A stretch of 38,971 nucleotides of DNA, taken from the NCBI GenBank assembly GCA_020629115.1, contig JAHDDY010000007.1, positions 9,064 through 48,034 on the forward strand, given 5' to 3'. The notes beneath the pieces are model-generated. The model did no database searches, had not been told where the DNA came from, and worked only from the letters and a program-made list of their open reading frames with translations. Positions 16,739 to 25,096 of this stretch are shown in pieces. Source of the stretch: Paracoccaceae bacterium. GTDB taxonomy: Bacteria; Pseudomonadota; Alphaproteobacteria; Rhodobacterales; Rhodobacteraceae. Position numbers and translations under genes: made by a program. Each line of letters starts with the position of its first letter. The first letter of the stretch is position 1.

Positions 16739-17625
16739 GCGCAGCCACCCGCCTCGACGCCGATTCCCGCGCGGCCACCGCCGCCCTGCCACCCCTGCTG
16801 GCCGAGGCCGAGCGGGCGGCGGCGTCGATCTGGGGCGTGCACGGCCGCCGCGCGGCGGGGGCGGGGGAGACCTTCTGGCAATACCGCCACGCCCAGCCGG
16901 GCGACGCGCTGGGCAGCATCGACTGGCGGCGCTCCGGCATGTCGGACGACCTGTTCGTCCGGGAGACGGAGTGGGAGACGGCGCAGAGCGTGTTCATGTG
17001 GCCCGACGACGCGGCCTCCATGGCCTTCGCCTCGAAGGGGGTCGCGACGACCAAGGCCCGCCGCGCCGCGCTGCTGGCGCTGGCGACGGCCATCCTGCTC
17101 GAACGCGGCGACGAGCGGTTCGCCCTGATGCGCCCCGGTGCCCCGCCCCGGCCCATGCAGGGGCGCACGGGCGTCGCTAGGCTGGCCGATCACCTGTCGC
17201 TGACCTCCGGGACCGGGGCCGAGACCGGCACGCCGCCGGAGGTGTCCTACACCATGGGCGGGCGGGCGCTGTTCCTATCCGATTTCTTCGGCGATCTCGA
17301 CGCGCTGTCCGATGCCCTGTCGGCGGCGGTGGCGCGGCGGGTGCGGGGGATGCTGGTGCAGATCGTCGATCCGGTGGAGGAGGCGTTCCCCTATTCGGGT
17401 CGCGTGTTGTTCGAGAGCGTCGGTGGCGCGATGCGCTACGATGCCGACCGGGCCGAATCCCTGCGCGACGCCTATCGCGACCGCCTCGCCGCCCGCCGGG
17501 ATCGCCTGCGCGCCATCGCGCGGCAGGCGGGCTGGTCCTTCGCCATCCACCGCACCGACACGCCCCCCACCCCGGCCCTGATGATGATCCACCAGACCCT
17601 GCAGGCGACGCGGGGGGCGGGATGA
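16735..17625 (+). CDS. DUF58 domain protein of the MoxR operon
   Basis: This 296-residue protein starts at a GTG overlapping the MoxR stop. It contains the DUF58 core GETFWQYRHAQPGDALGSIDWRRSG (around 42-66) followed by the conserved LFVRETEWE. The rest has a VWA-like fold pattern (RALFLSDFFGDLD, GMLVQIVDP). There are no membrane helices, as in other stand-alone DUF58 proteins. It is a presumed MoxR client or adaptor; the biochemical activity is not known. It is followed by a 112-base gap containing a palindromic repeat. Confidence 0.92.
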   Translation: MSAATRLDADSRAATAALPPLLAEAERAAASIWGVHGRRAAGAGETFWQYRHAQPGDALGSIDWRRSGMSDDLFVRETEWETAQSVFMWPDDAASMAFASKGVATTKARRAALLALATAILLERGDERFALMRPGAPPRPMQGRTGVARLADHLSLTSGTGAETGTPPEVSYTMGGRALFLSDFFGDLDALSDALSAAVARRVRGMLVQIVDPVEEAFPYSGRVLFESVGGAMRYDADRAESLRDAYRDRLAARRDRLRAIARQAGWSFAIHRTDTPPTPALMMIHQTLQATRGAG

Positions 17626-17635
17626 CCGTATTTCC

Positions 17636-17715
17636 CTCTGCCCCGCACCCGATGCGGGGCCTTTGCGAGCGAGGCGCATCGGTGCGACAGGCCCCGCATC
17701 GCGTGCGGGGCAGAG
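17636..17715. repeat. Intergenic palindrome in the MoxR operon (CCCCGCA family)
   Basis: The outer arms CTCTGCCCCGCAC (17636-17648) and GTGCGGGGCAGAG (17703-17715) pair perfectly over 13 bp. Each arm is also part of its own hairpin: CCCCGCA, 5-base loop, TGCGGGG at 17641-17659 and again at 17692-17710. It shares the two-hairpin architecture of the 29-nt units elsewhere in the window but lacks their GTC/CCA flanks, so it looks like a second repeat family. Confidence 0.75.
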
Positions 17716-17737
17716 CGCCGGTTTCGCGAGGCCGCCC

Positions 17738-20548
17738 ATGATCCAGATCGGTGCCCTCGGTTTCGCCTCGCCCCTCCTGCTGCTCGCCCTGCTGTCGCTG
17801 CCCGTCCTCTACTGGCTGCTGCGAGCGACCCCGCCCGCGCCGGTGCGGGAGCGGTTTCCCGGCATCGTCGTCCTTCTGGGCTTGGAGCCGCCCGAACGGA
17901 CGCCGCAGCATACGCCGTGGTGGCTGCTGCTGCTGCGCCTGCTCATCGCGGCGCTGGCCATCCTCGCCTTCGCGCAGCCGCTGCTGAACCCGCGCGAGAA
18001 CCTCGCCGGGGATGCGCCGCTGCACCTGATCGTCGATGGCGGCTGGGCGAGCGCGCCGGACTGGGACGACCGCATGGCCACCGCCGCCGACTTGCTGGAC
18101 CGGGCCGACCGCGCCGACGTGCCCGTGCGCCTCGACGTGCTGGCCCGGCCCGTGCCGGAGGGGCGCGAGGCCGAGGTGATGACCGCATCGGAGGCCCGCG
18201 CCCGGCTCGACGCGCTGGAGCCGGCCCCCTGGCCGCCCCTGCGCGCGGATCTGCTGGACCGGATCGAGCCGGGGACGCAGGCGGTCTGGATCCATGACGG
18301 CCTCGACCATGGCGGCACGTTCGACGCCCTCGCCACCGCCCTTGCCGGGGCGGGCAGCCTGCGCCTGATCGCGCCGGAGCGCACGGCCCGCGCCGTCCTG
18401 CCCGGTTCGCCCGATGGCGAGGGACAGGTGCAGGGCGCGCTGGTCGCCGACGTGCTGCGCGCGGATGCGGGCGGCACGGCAGGGGCGCAAGTGGTCGGCT
18501 TCTCGGCGGAGGATGCGGGCACGCGCCGGGCGCTCGCCGTCGCGCAGGCGGCCTTCGAGGACGGCGAGACCCGGGCCTCGGCCCCCTTCGACGCGCCGCT
18601 GGAGCTGCGCAACCGCATCGCCGTCCTCGGCATCGAGGGCGCGGCCCATGCGGGGGCGACGGCCCTGATCGACGACCGCTGGCGGCGCAAGAAGGTCGGC
18701 CTCGTCTCCGGCGAGCGCGGCGACGGGGGGCAGCGGCTCCTTTCGGGCGCGCATTACGTCCGCAAGGCCCTCGAAGGGCGCACCGAACTGCGCGAGGGCG
18801 GGGTGCTGCGCCTGATCGAGGAGGAGGTCGACACGCTCGTCCTCGTGGATGTGGGCGTCTTTCCGGAGCAGGAAGCCGCCGCGCTGCTGGACTGGGTCGA
18901 GGCGGGGGGCGTGCTCGTGCGCTTCGCCGGGCCGACCCTGGCCGCCACCGTCGAGGAGCAGCGCGCGGGCTTCGGGCGCATGGACGACCCGCTGCTGCCC
19001 GTGCGCATCCGCCCCGGCGGGCGCGACCTGGGCGGCGCGATGAGCTGGGGCGAGCCGCAGAGGATCGCCTCCTGGGGCGAGGGAAGCCCCTTCGCGGGCC
19101 TGCGCTCGCCCGACGACGCGCGCGTGACGCGGCAGGTGCTGGCCGAGCCGGATATCGACCTGCCGACGCGGACCTGGGCGTCGCTGACGGACGGCGCGCC
19201 GCTCGTGACCTCGGATACGCGCGGCGACGGGCGGATCGTCCTGTTCCACACCAGCGCCGACCCGCGCTGGTCCACCATCCCGCTTTCGGGCCTGTTCGTG
19301 GAGATGCTCGACCGGATCGTGCGGTTCGGCGTGGGCGGCGGGGCGCGGGCGACCGCCGCCGCGACCGGCTTCTGGTCCCCCGTCTCGCTGATCGGCGCGG
19401 ATGGCGCGCTGCGCGAGGCCCCGGACGACGCGCGCACCGTGGCGGGCGAGCTGATCGGCGGGGGCGCGAGCGTCGATGCGCCGCCGGGCCTCTACCGCGC
19501 CGTGGGGGGCGGCGAGGCCGGGGCCGTCCGCGCGCACAACCTTCTTCCCCCCGATGCCGCGCTGACCGCCGCGCCCCCGCCCCCCGCCGGGGCCGTGGTC
19601 GAGAGCCTCGGCGCGCGCAAGGAGACCGACTTGAAGCCCTGGTTCCTCGCCGCCGCCCTCGCACTCCTGATGCTCGACGCCCTCGCGGCGCTCTTCCTCG
19701 CCGGAAAGCTGCGCGGGCGCGTGGTGGCGACCGCCGCTGCGACGATCCTGGCGCTCGGCCTCCTCGCCCCCGGGACCGCCCTGGCCGACGACGCGGAGGA
19801 GCAGGCCCTGCGCGCGGCCCTCGACGGGGCGCTCGGCTACGTCGTCACGGGCGACCCGCGCGCCGACGAGATCGCGGCGGCCGGTCTCTACGGCCTGACC
19901 CGCGTGCTGATCGAGCGCACCTCGGTCGAGCCGGCGGAACCCGAGGGCGTGAACATCGAGACGGACGAGCTGGCCGTCTACCCGCTCCTCTACTGGGCCG
20001 TGAGCGAGAGCCAGCCCATCCCGTCGGATATCGCCATCGCCAAGCTCAACGACTACATGCGCCGGGGCGGGATGCTGCTGATCGACACGCGCGACCGCAA
20101 CCTCGCGCTCGGCAGCGGCGAGACGCCGGGCACCCGCGCGCTGCGCCGTCTGACCGCGGGTCTCGACCTGCCGCCCCTCTCGCCCGTGCCTGAGGGCCAC
20201 GTCCTGCATCGCAGCTTCTTCCTGCTCGACGACTTTCCGGGGCGCTGGCAGGGCGGCAAGGTCTGGGTCGAGGCGGCCCCGCCCGAGGACATGGAGGAGG
20301 TCGCGCGCGAGGGCGGCTTCAAGAACGACGGCGTGTCGCCCATCGTGGTCGGCGGCCATGACTGGGCCGGCGCCTGGGCCATGACCGACACGGGCCGCCC
20401 GATGCTGCCCATGTCGGGCCGGGGCGGCGAGCGCCAGCGGGAGATGGCCTACCGCTTCGGCATCAACCTCGTGATGTACGCCTATACCGGCTCCTACAAG
20501 TCCGATCAGGTGCATATCCCGGCGCTGTTGCAGAGGCTGGGGCAGTGA
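17738..20548 (+). CDS. BatA-type membrane protein with C-terminal DUF4159
   Basis: This 936-residue protein begins with the BatA N-terminal double-membrane region (TIGR02226 type): LGFASPLLLLALLSLPVLYW in helix 1 and a second helix around 60-82. A long periplasm-facing region follows with weak VWA/amidotransferase-like character (DTLVLVDVGVFPEQE). Then comes a membrane helix near 630-655 and a signal-peptide-like segment ending APGTALADD near 680-690. The C-terminal DUF4159 domain contains RRGGMLLIDTRD and FRFGIN-like MAYRFGINLVMYAYTGSYKSDQVHIP. The layout suggests an ancient fusion of a BatA-like protein and a secreted DUF4159 protein. It is a likely MoxR client in the inner membrane. Confidence 0.9.
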   Translation: MIQIGALGFASPLLLLALLSLPVLYWLLRATPPAPVRERFPGIVVLLGLEPPERTPQHTPWWLLLLRLLIAALAILAFAQPLLNPRENLAGDAPLHLIVDGGWASAPDWDDRMATAADLLDRADRADVPVRLDVLARPVPEGREAEVMTASEARARLDALEPAPWPPLRADLLDRIEPGTQAVWIHDGLDHGGTFDALATALAGAGSLRLIAPERTARAVLPGSPDGEGQVQGALVADVLRADAGGTAGAQVVGFSAEDAGTRRALAVAQAAFEDGETRASAPFDAPLELRNRIAVLGIEGAAHAGATALIDDRWRRKKVGLVSGERGDGGQRLLSGAHYVRKALEGRTELREGGVLRLIEEEVDTLVLVDVGVFPEQEAAALLDWVEAGGVLVRFAGPTLAATVEEQRAGFGRMDDPLLPVRIRPGGRDLGGAMSWGEPQRIASWGEGSPFAGLRSPDDARVTRQVLAEPDIDLPTRTWASLTDGAPLVTSDTRGDGRIVLFHTSADPRWSTIPLSGLFVEMLDRIVRFGVGGGARATAAATGFWSPVSLIGADGALREAPDDARTVAGELIGGGASVDAPPGLYRAVGGGEAGAVRAHNLLPPDAALTAAPPPPAGAVVESLGARKETDLKPWFLAAALALLMLDALAALFLAGKLRGRVVATAAATILALGLLAPGTALADDAEEQALRAALDGALGYVVTGDPRADEIAAAGLYGLTRVLIERTSVEPAEPEGVNIETDELAVYPLLYWAVSESQPIPSDIAIAKLNDYMRRGGMLLIDTRDRNLALGSGETPGTRALRRLTAGLDLPPLSPVPEGHVLHRSFFLLDDFPGRWQGGKVWVEAAPPEDMEEVAREGGFKNDGVSPIVVGGHDWAGAWAMTDTGRPMLPMSGRGGERQREMAYRFGINLVMYAYTGSYKSDQVHIPALLQRLGQ

Positions 20549-20578
20549 TCGGGCAACGCGTCGACATGACGCGAAGCT

Positions 20579-20650
20579 GTCATGCCCGGACTTGATCCGG
20601 GCATCCAGGGGAGCGGAGAGATGGACCCCCGGGTCGAGCCCGGGGGTGAC
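20579..20650. repeat. Inverted pair of 29-nt hairpin units in the MoxR operon
   Basis: Unit 1 (20579-20607) is GTC, stem ATGCCCGGA, loop CTTGA, complementary stem, CCA. Unit 2 (20622-20650) is inverted: TGG, stem ACCCCCGGG, loop TCGAG, complementary stem, GAC. Both stems are perfect 9-bp pairs. The pair sits between the DUF4159 gene and the next gene. Two more small hairpins follow, GTTCTTCG/CGAAGAAC (20671-20689) and GCTTT/AAAGC (20690-20704), so the 191-base gap is almost entirely foldable. Confidence 0.85.
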
Positions 20651-20739
20651 GAACTCGTTTCGATGTCGGGGTTCTTCGACCCGAAGAACGCTTTTCTAGA
20701 AAGCATAGGCCCGAGGCCGGGGCAGCGGAGAATGAATAC

Positions 20740-22842
20740 ATGAACAGCGCCACCGGCATCGTCTTCGCCCCCGTGGTCCCGCTCTGGGCCATCGCGGCGT
20801 TCGCCCTGCTCATCGCGGCCATCTTCGTCTTCGGGCTGGTGCGCGGGGCGCGGGGGGCGTGGCTGCGGCTGCTGGCCGGGCTGGCGCTGCTGGCCGGGCT
20901 GGCCGATCCCAAGCTGACCCAGGAGGATCGCGAGCCGCTGACGGACGTGGCGCTGCTGCTGGTGGACGAGAGCGCGAGCCAGACCATCGACGGGCGGGCC
21001 GAGCTGACCGCCCGGGCGGCGGAGGCGATTCGGAGCGCCGCCGAAAGCCTCGACCGCCGTGCGCCGCTGGAGCTGCGCACCGTCACCGTCGATTCGCGCG
21101 CCGCCAGCGCGACGGACGATGCGGGCACGCGCCTGTTTGACGCGATGGAGACCGCGCTGGCCGATGTGGGGCAGGACCGCATCGCCGGGGCCGTGCTGGT
21201 CACCGACGGCCGCGCCCACGATGCGCCGGATTTCTCGGCCATGGACGAGGATGCCGTCGCCGAGCGTTTCCCCGGCCCCGTCCACGTCCTCTCCACGGGC
21301 CGCGAGGGGGCCTACGACCGCCGCCTGATCCTGGAGAGCGCGCCGAGCTTCGGCATCGTGGGCGAGGAGGTGCAGATCCGTCTTCAGGTCGCGGATCGCG
21401 GCCCCGCGCCCGCCCGCCCGGCGCGCATCACGCTCAGCATCGACGGCCGCCCCGTGCGCCGCGATACCGTCACCCTCGACACCCCCACCACCATCGCCGC
21501 CCCCCTCGACAAGGGCGGGGCGAACGTGTTCGAGTTGGAGGTGGAGGAGCTGGCGGGCGAGATCACGACCCGCAACAACCGCGCGCTCTTCACCGTGCAG
21601 GGCGCGCGCGACCGCCTGCGCGTGCTGCTGGTCTCGGGCCAGCCCCATGCCGGGGAACGGGCGTGGCGCAACCTGCTGAAGGCCGACCCGTCGGTCGACC
21701 TGGTGCATTTCACCATCCTGCGTCCGCCGACCAAGATGAGCGGGACGCCGATTCGCGAACTCTCGCTGATCCCCTTCCCGACGCGCGAACTGTTCATGCA
21801 GAAGATCGACGATTTCGATCTGGTCATCTTCGACAAGTACGTCCGGCGCGGGGTGCTCGCGCCCGCCTATCTCGCCAACGTCGCGCAGTACGTGCGCCGG
21901 GGCGGGGCCGTCCTCGTGGCGGCGGGGCCGGATTTCGGCGGGCCGAGCAGCCTCTACCGCTCGCCGCTGGCCGAGATCATGCCCGCGACGCCCACGGGCG
22001 GCTCGCTCAACGCGCTCTACACGCCGCTCCTGACCGAGACGGGCGAGAAGCATCCCGTGACCGCGACCCTGCCGCAGGCGGATGCGGCGAACCCGACCTG
22101 GGGCCGCTGGATGCGCACCATCGAGATCGCGCCGCGTTCGGGCGATATCCTGATGTCGGACGAGGCCGGGCAGCCGCTGCTGGTGCTCGACCGGGTGGGC
22201 GAGGGGCGGGTGGCGATGCTGGCGACCGATACGGCGTGGCTCTGGTCGCGCGGCTACGAGGGCGGCGGGCCGCTGGCCGAGATGCTGCGCCGGGTCGCGC
22301 ATTGGCTGATGAAGGAGCCGCAGCTTGAGGAGGACGCGCTGACCGCCTCGGCCACCGGCGCGACCGTGACCGTCGTGCGCCGTTCGCTCGGCGAGGCCCC
22401 GACCGTCGCCGATATCGTCGCCCCCTCCGGCACGCGTTTCACCGCGCCCTTCGTGGCCAGCGGGCCGGGGCGCTGGCGGGCGGAATTCGAGGCCGAGGAG
22501 CAGGGGCTGTACTCGATCACGGACGGCATCCTGGAGACCCCGGCGGCGGTCGGCCCGGCCTCGCCGAAGGAGTTCGAGAACCCGCTCGCCACCTTCGACC
22601 TGCTGGCCCCGGTGGCCCAGGCGACGGGCGGGGCGATGCTGATGCTGCGCGAGGCGGGCATCCCGGCGCTGCGCCGGGTCAGCGGGTCGCGCCGGGCCTA
22701 CGGCACCGACTGGATCGGCCTGCGCGAGCGCGGGGCCTACGTCGTGCGCGACAGCCGCCTGACGCCGCTGGCACCGGGCTGGCTCGCCCTGCTGATCGCG
22801 GGGGCGTTGCTGATCGGGGCTTGGCGGATGGAGGGGCGCTGA
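20740..22842 (+). CDS. Membrane protein with degenerate VWA and amidotransferase-like domains
   Basis: This 700-residue protein has two N-terminal membrane helices (about 12-33 and 40-55) and one at the C-terminus (about 676-694), leaving a large domain outside the membrane. Residues 68-175 form a VWA-like domain with the MIDAS-type DESAS (Asp76, Ser78, Ser80) and VLVTDGRAHD. Residues 285-400 resemble a class-I amidotransferase-like fold (RVLLVSGQPHAGERAW, DLVIFDKYVRRG, RRGGAVLVAAGPDF) without a visible catalytic cysteine, so enzymatic activity is unlikely. It is the last gene of the MoxR operon and probably works with the BatA/DUF4159 protein. The exact start is taken at ATG 20740. Confidence 0.85.
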   Translation: MNSATGIVFAPVVPLWAIAAFALLIAAIFVFGLVRGARGAWLRLLAGLALLAGLADPKLTQEDREPLTDVALLLVDESASQTIDGRAELTARAAEAIRSAAESLDRRAPLELRTVTVDSRAASATDDAGTRLFDAMETALADVGQDRIAGAVLVTDGRAHDAPDFSAMDEDAVAERFPGPVHVLSTGREGAYDRRLILESAPSFGIVGEEVQIRLQVADRGPAPARPARITLSIDGRPVRRDTVTLDTPTTIAAPLDKGGANVFELEVEELAGEITTRNNRALFTVQGARDRLRVLLVSGQPHAGERAWRNLLKADPSVDLVHFTILRPPTKMSGTPIRELSLIPFPTRELFMQKIDDFDLVIFDKYVRRGVLAPAYLANVAQYVRRGGAVLVAAGPDFGGPSSLYRSPLAEIMPATPTGGSLNALYTPLLTETGEKHPVTATLPQADAANPTWGRWMRTIEIAPRSGDILMSDEAGQPLLVLDRVGEGRVAMLATDTAWLWSRGYEGGGPLAEMLRRVAHWLMKEPQLEEDALTASATGATVTVVRRSLGEAPTVADIVAPSGTRFTAPFVASGPGRWRAEFEAEEQGLYSITDGILETPAAVGPASPKEFENPLATFDLLAPVAQATGGAMLMLREAGIPALRRVSGSRRAYGTDWIGLRERGAYVVRDSRLTPLAPGWLALLIAGALLIGAWRMEGR

Positions 22843-22870
22843 GGGTCAGAATCGGAGGGCGCAACACTCC

Positions 22871-22962
22871 GTCATCGTCGGACCCGTTCCGACGATCCAT
22901 GCCTCACCCCCGACGATCGCTCGGGTCGGGAGGTGGACCTTCGGGACGAGCCAGAGGGTGAC
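22871..22962. repeat. Inverted pair of 29-nt hairpin units between convergent operons
   Basis: Unit 1 (22871-22899) is GTC, stem ATCGTCGGA, loop CCCGT, perfect complementary stem, CCA. Unit 2 (22934-22962) is inverted, TGG to GAC, with stem ACCTTCGGG and loop ACGAG; it has one mismatch and one G-T pair, so it is partly decayed. A further imperfect hairpin (22906-22934) lies between them. The element fills the 171-base gap between the ends of the MoxR operon (plus) and tad operon (minus) and may separate the two transcripts. Confidence 0.8.
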
Positions 22963-23013
22963 GGGCCCGCTCACCGATCGCGATGCCTGGGGTAGCTCCC
23001 CCATGGCGACGTA

Positions 23014-23985
23014 TCACCCCGCCATCACCTGGATCGCCGCCGGGCCGATGATGACCACGAACAGGACCGGCAGGAAGAACACGATCATCGGCACCGTCAG
23101 CTTGGCCGGCAGCGAGGCGGCCTTGCGCTCGGCGATGGACATGCGCTCGCCCCGGCTCTCCTCCGACAGGACGCGCAGCGCCGAGGCGATGGGCGTGCCG
23201 TAGCGCTCGGCCTGCACCATCGCGCCGGTCAGGGCCTTGATCGCCGGCAGGCCCGTGCGCCGCGCGAAGTTCTCGTAGGCCAGCGAGCGGTCGCCGAGAT
23301 AGGCCAGCTCGGCATTGGTCAGCGCGATCTCCGATGCCAGTTCCGGTCCCTGGAGGGCGATCTCCTCAGAGACCTTGTGGAACGACTTCTCGATCGACAT
23401 CCCCGCCTCCACGCAGATCACCGTCAGGTCCAGCGCGTCCGGGAAGGCCCGTTGCAGGCTGACCTGCCGCTTCTGCGTCTTGTTCTTCAGCAGGACGTTG
23501 GGCAGGGCGTAGCCGACGAGGATCACGACGATCGAGATGATCGAGTGGCGCATCGGCTCGAACGGCGCGGCGTAGATCGCCGCGAAGTAGAACATCGCGA
23601 AGCCGCCCATCAGGAAGGGCGCGACGAGGCGGAAGAACAGGAAGACGATCGGTGCCTTGGTCCCGCGAAAGCCCGCCTGGGCCAGCTTCATGCGCAACTC
23701 GGTATTGTCGAGCATCTCCTGCATGCGGAACCGTTCGATGGTCCGGCGCATGACGCGGATGGTGCTGTCGTCCAGATCGCCCTTCTTCTTCTTTTTCGCA
23801 TCGACACGCATCTTCTCCTTCATCGCGTCGCGCTTCTGGACGACGCCCGCGACCCGCGAGCGCGCCATCCGGCCCGCCCCCACCCTAGGCAGGAAGGCGA
23901 CGACGAGGAGGAAGACGGCAAGGCCGGCGAAGACCTGGGCGAGGAGGCCCTGGTCGAGGCCGAGAGACTGCAGAAGAGACATCAT
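23014..23985 (-). CDS. tadC: TadC, inner-membrane platform protein of the Tad system
   Basis: This 323-residue GspF-family (T2SSF) protein has a membrane helix near the N-terminus (about 16-33), a basic cytoplasmic segment with a run of five lysines (KKKKK, about 63-67), two central helices (about 112-160), the F-domain with FPDALDLTVICVEAGMSIEKSF and EIALTNAELAYLGDRSLAYENFARR, and a C-terminal helix pair. It forms the inner-membrane platform with TadB. It lies 13 bases after tadB and is the last gene of the operon; tadD, which often follows, is absent, and the operon ends at a palindromic repeat. Confidence 0.94.
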   Translation of the reverse strand: MMSLLQSLGLDQGLLAQVFAGLAVFLLVVAFLPRVGAGRMARSRVAGVVQKRDAMKEKMRVDAKKKKKGDLDDSTIRVMRRTIERFRMQEMLDNTELRMKLAQAGFRGTKAPIVFLFFRLVAPFLMGGFAMFYFAAIYAAPFEPMRHSIISIVVILVGYALPNVLLKNKTQKRQVSLQRAFPDALDLTVICVEAGMSIEKSFHKVSEEIALQGPELASEIALTNAELAYLGDRSLAYENFARRTGLPAIKALTGAMVQAERYGTPIASALRVLSEESRGERMSIAERKAASLPAKLTVPMIVFFLPVLFVVIIGPAAIQVMAG

Positions 23986-23998
23986 GGCGCGGGTTCCC

Positions 23999-24988
23999 TC
24001 AGATCTCGACGTCGATCATCGAGTACATGGCGAAGATGCCGATCGACATCCAGAAGCCGCCCCCCGCCAGAAGCATGTTGCCCATGTCCGTCGTGAAGAG
24101 GAGGCCGAGATAGTCGGGGGCGACGAGGTAGAGCAGGACCGCCAGCACGAAGGGCAGCGAGCCGATGATCATGGCCGAGGCCTTCGCCTCGGACGACAGC
24201 GCCTTGATCTTGAGCTTGAGCTTCTTGCGGTCGCGCAGGGTGGTCGAGAGGTTGCCCAGCGCCTCGGACAGGTTGCCGCCCGTCTGCTTCTGGATCGTCA
24301 GCACGATGTTGAAGAAGTTGACCTCCGGAAGCGGGATGCGGGTGAACATGCGCTGGAGCGCGTCCTCCAGCGTCACCCCGACCGCCGTGGCATCGGTCAG
24401 GAGCTTGAACTCCGTCGCCACCGGCTCGGGGATCTCGCGCGCGACCAGGCGCATCCCCTCGTTCACGGGCAGGCCGGTACGCACCCCGCGCACGAGGATG
24501 TCGATGGCGTCCGGGAACAGGGCGATGAACTTCTTCTGGAGCCGCTTCATGCGGAACTTCGCGATCCTGCCCGGCAGCAGGAAGACGATGACGGGCAGGA
24601 TGGCGGCCGCGAAGAGGGTCGGCACGCCCTGGACCGTGAGCAGCGCGACGAGGCCGACGCCGATCGCCGCGCAGACGAGGCGCAGCTTGAGCGCCGAGAT
24701 ATCCATGCGCGCGCGCACCAGCATGATGTCCAGCGAGGCCTTGTTGCCCCGGCGGGTCGCCTCCTCCTGCTTGCGCAGCTGTTCCTGGATGTCCTTGCGC
24801 TTGTCGGCGATGGTACCGCGCGTCTTCGCGTCCTTGGATGTAGCGAGGCCGAGGCGGGATACGCCGCCCACGGCGGTGCGCATCCCCAGAAGGGCGTACA
24901 TGAACCCGTAGACGGAGGCGAAGGCGAGCGCGCCCGTCAGCCATCGAAGGCCGGTCGGGCCGAGGGCGACGTGCAGGGCCTCGAACAT
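23999..24988 (-). CDS. tadB: TadB, inner-membrane platform protein of the Tad system
   Basis: I place the start at ATG 24988 (MFEALHVALG), which has GAGGAG nine bases upstream, rather than the in-frame start at 25036; this gives 329 residues. The protein has an N-terminal helix, a basic helical stretch, two central membrane helices (about 122-155), and the T2SSF domain with FPDAIDILVRGVRTGLPVNEGM and TGGNLSEALGNLSTTLRDR, as in TadB. It pairs with TadC and the CpaF ATPase to drive pilus assembly. A 108-base gap containing a hairpin separates it from cpaF. Confidence 0.94.
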   Translation of the reverse strand: MFEALHVALGPTGLRWLTGALAFASVYGFMYALLGMRTAVGGVSRLGLATSKDAKTRGTIADKRKDIQEQLRKQEEATRRGNKASLDIMLVRARMDISALKLRLVCAAIGVGLVALLTVQGVPTLFAAAILPVIVFLLPGRIAKFRMKRLQKKFIALFPDAIDILVRGVRTGLPVNEGMRLVAREIPEPVATEFKLLTDATAVGVTLEDALQRMFTRIPLPEVNFFNIVLTIQKQTGGNLSEALGNLSTTLRDRKKLKLKIKALSSEAKASAMIIGSLPFVLAVLLYLVAPDYLGLLFTTDMGNMLLAGGGFWMSIGIFAMYSMIDVEI

Positions 24989-25054
24989 GATGGGGGTCTC
25001 CTCATCGGGGTATGCGGGGGCCAGGGTAGCGGCCACTGCCTGATATTCCGTATA

Positions 25055-25072
25055 GACGGATCGCCATCCGTC
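25055..25072. other. Hairpin in the cpaF-tadB gap
   Basis: GACGGAT (25055-25061) and ATCCGTC (25066-25072) form a perfect 7-bp stem with a 4-base loop, in the longest gap of the tad operon. There is no U-tract on the minus strand, so it is more likely an RNA-processing or stability element than a terminator. Confidence 0.4.
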
Positions 25073-25096
25073 GAGCGTGGATCGCCCGGCATCGAC

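Noticed and set aside
17177-20515. Very long open frame (over 1100 codons) on the minus strand opposite the DUF4159 gene
   Set aside because: It is rich in Arg, His, Gly and Gln with no domain pattern. In high-GC DNA the strand opposite a real gene often stays open; the plus-strand gene has clear domains.
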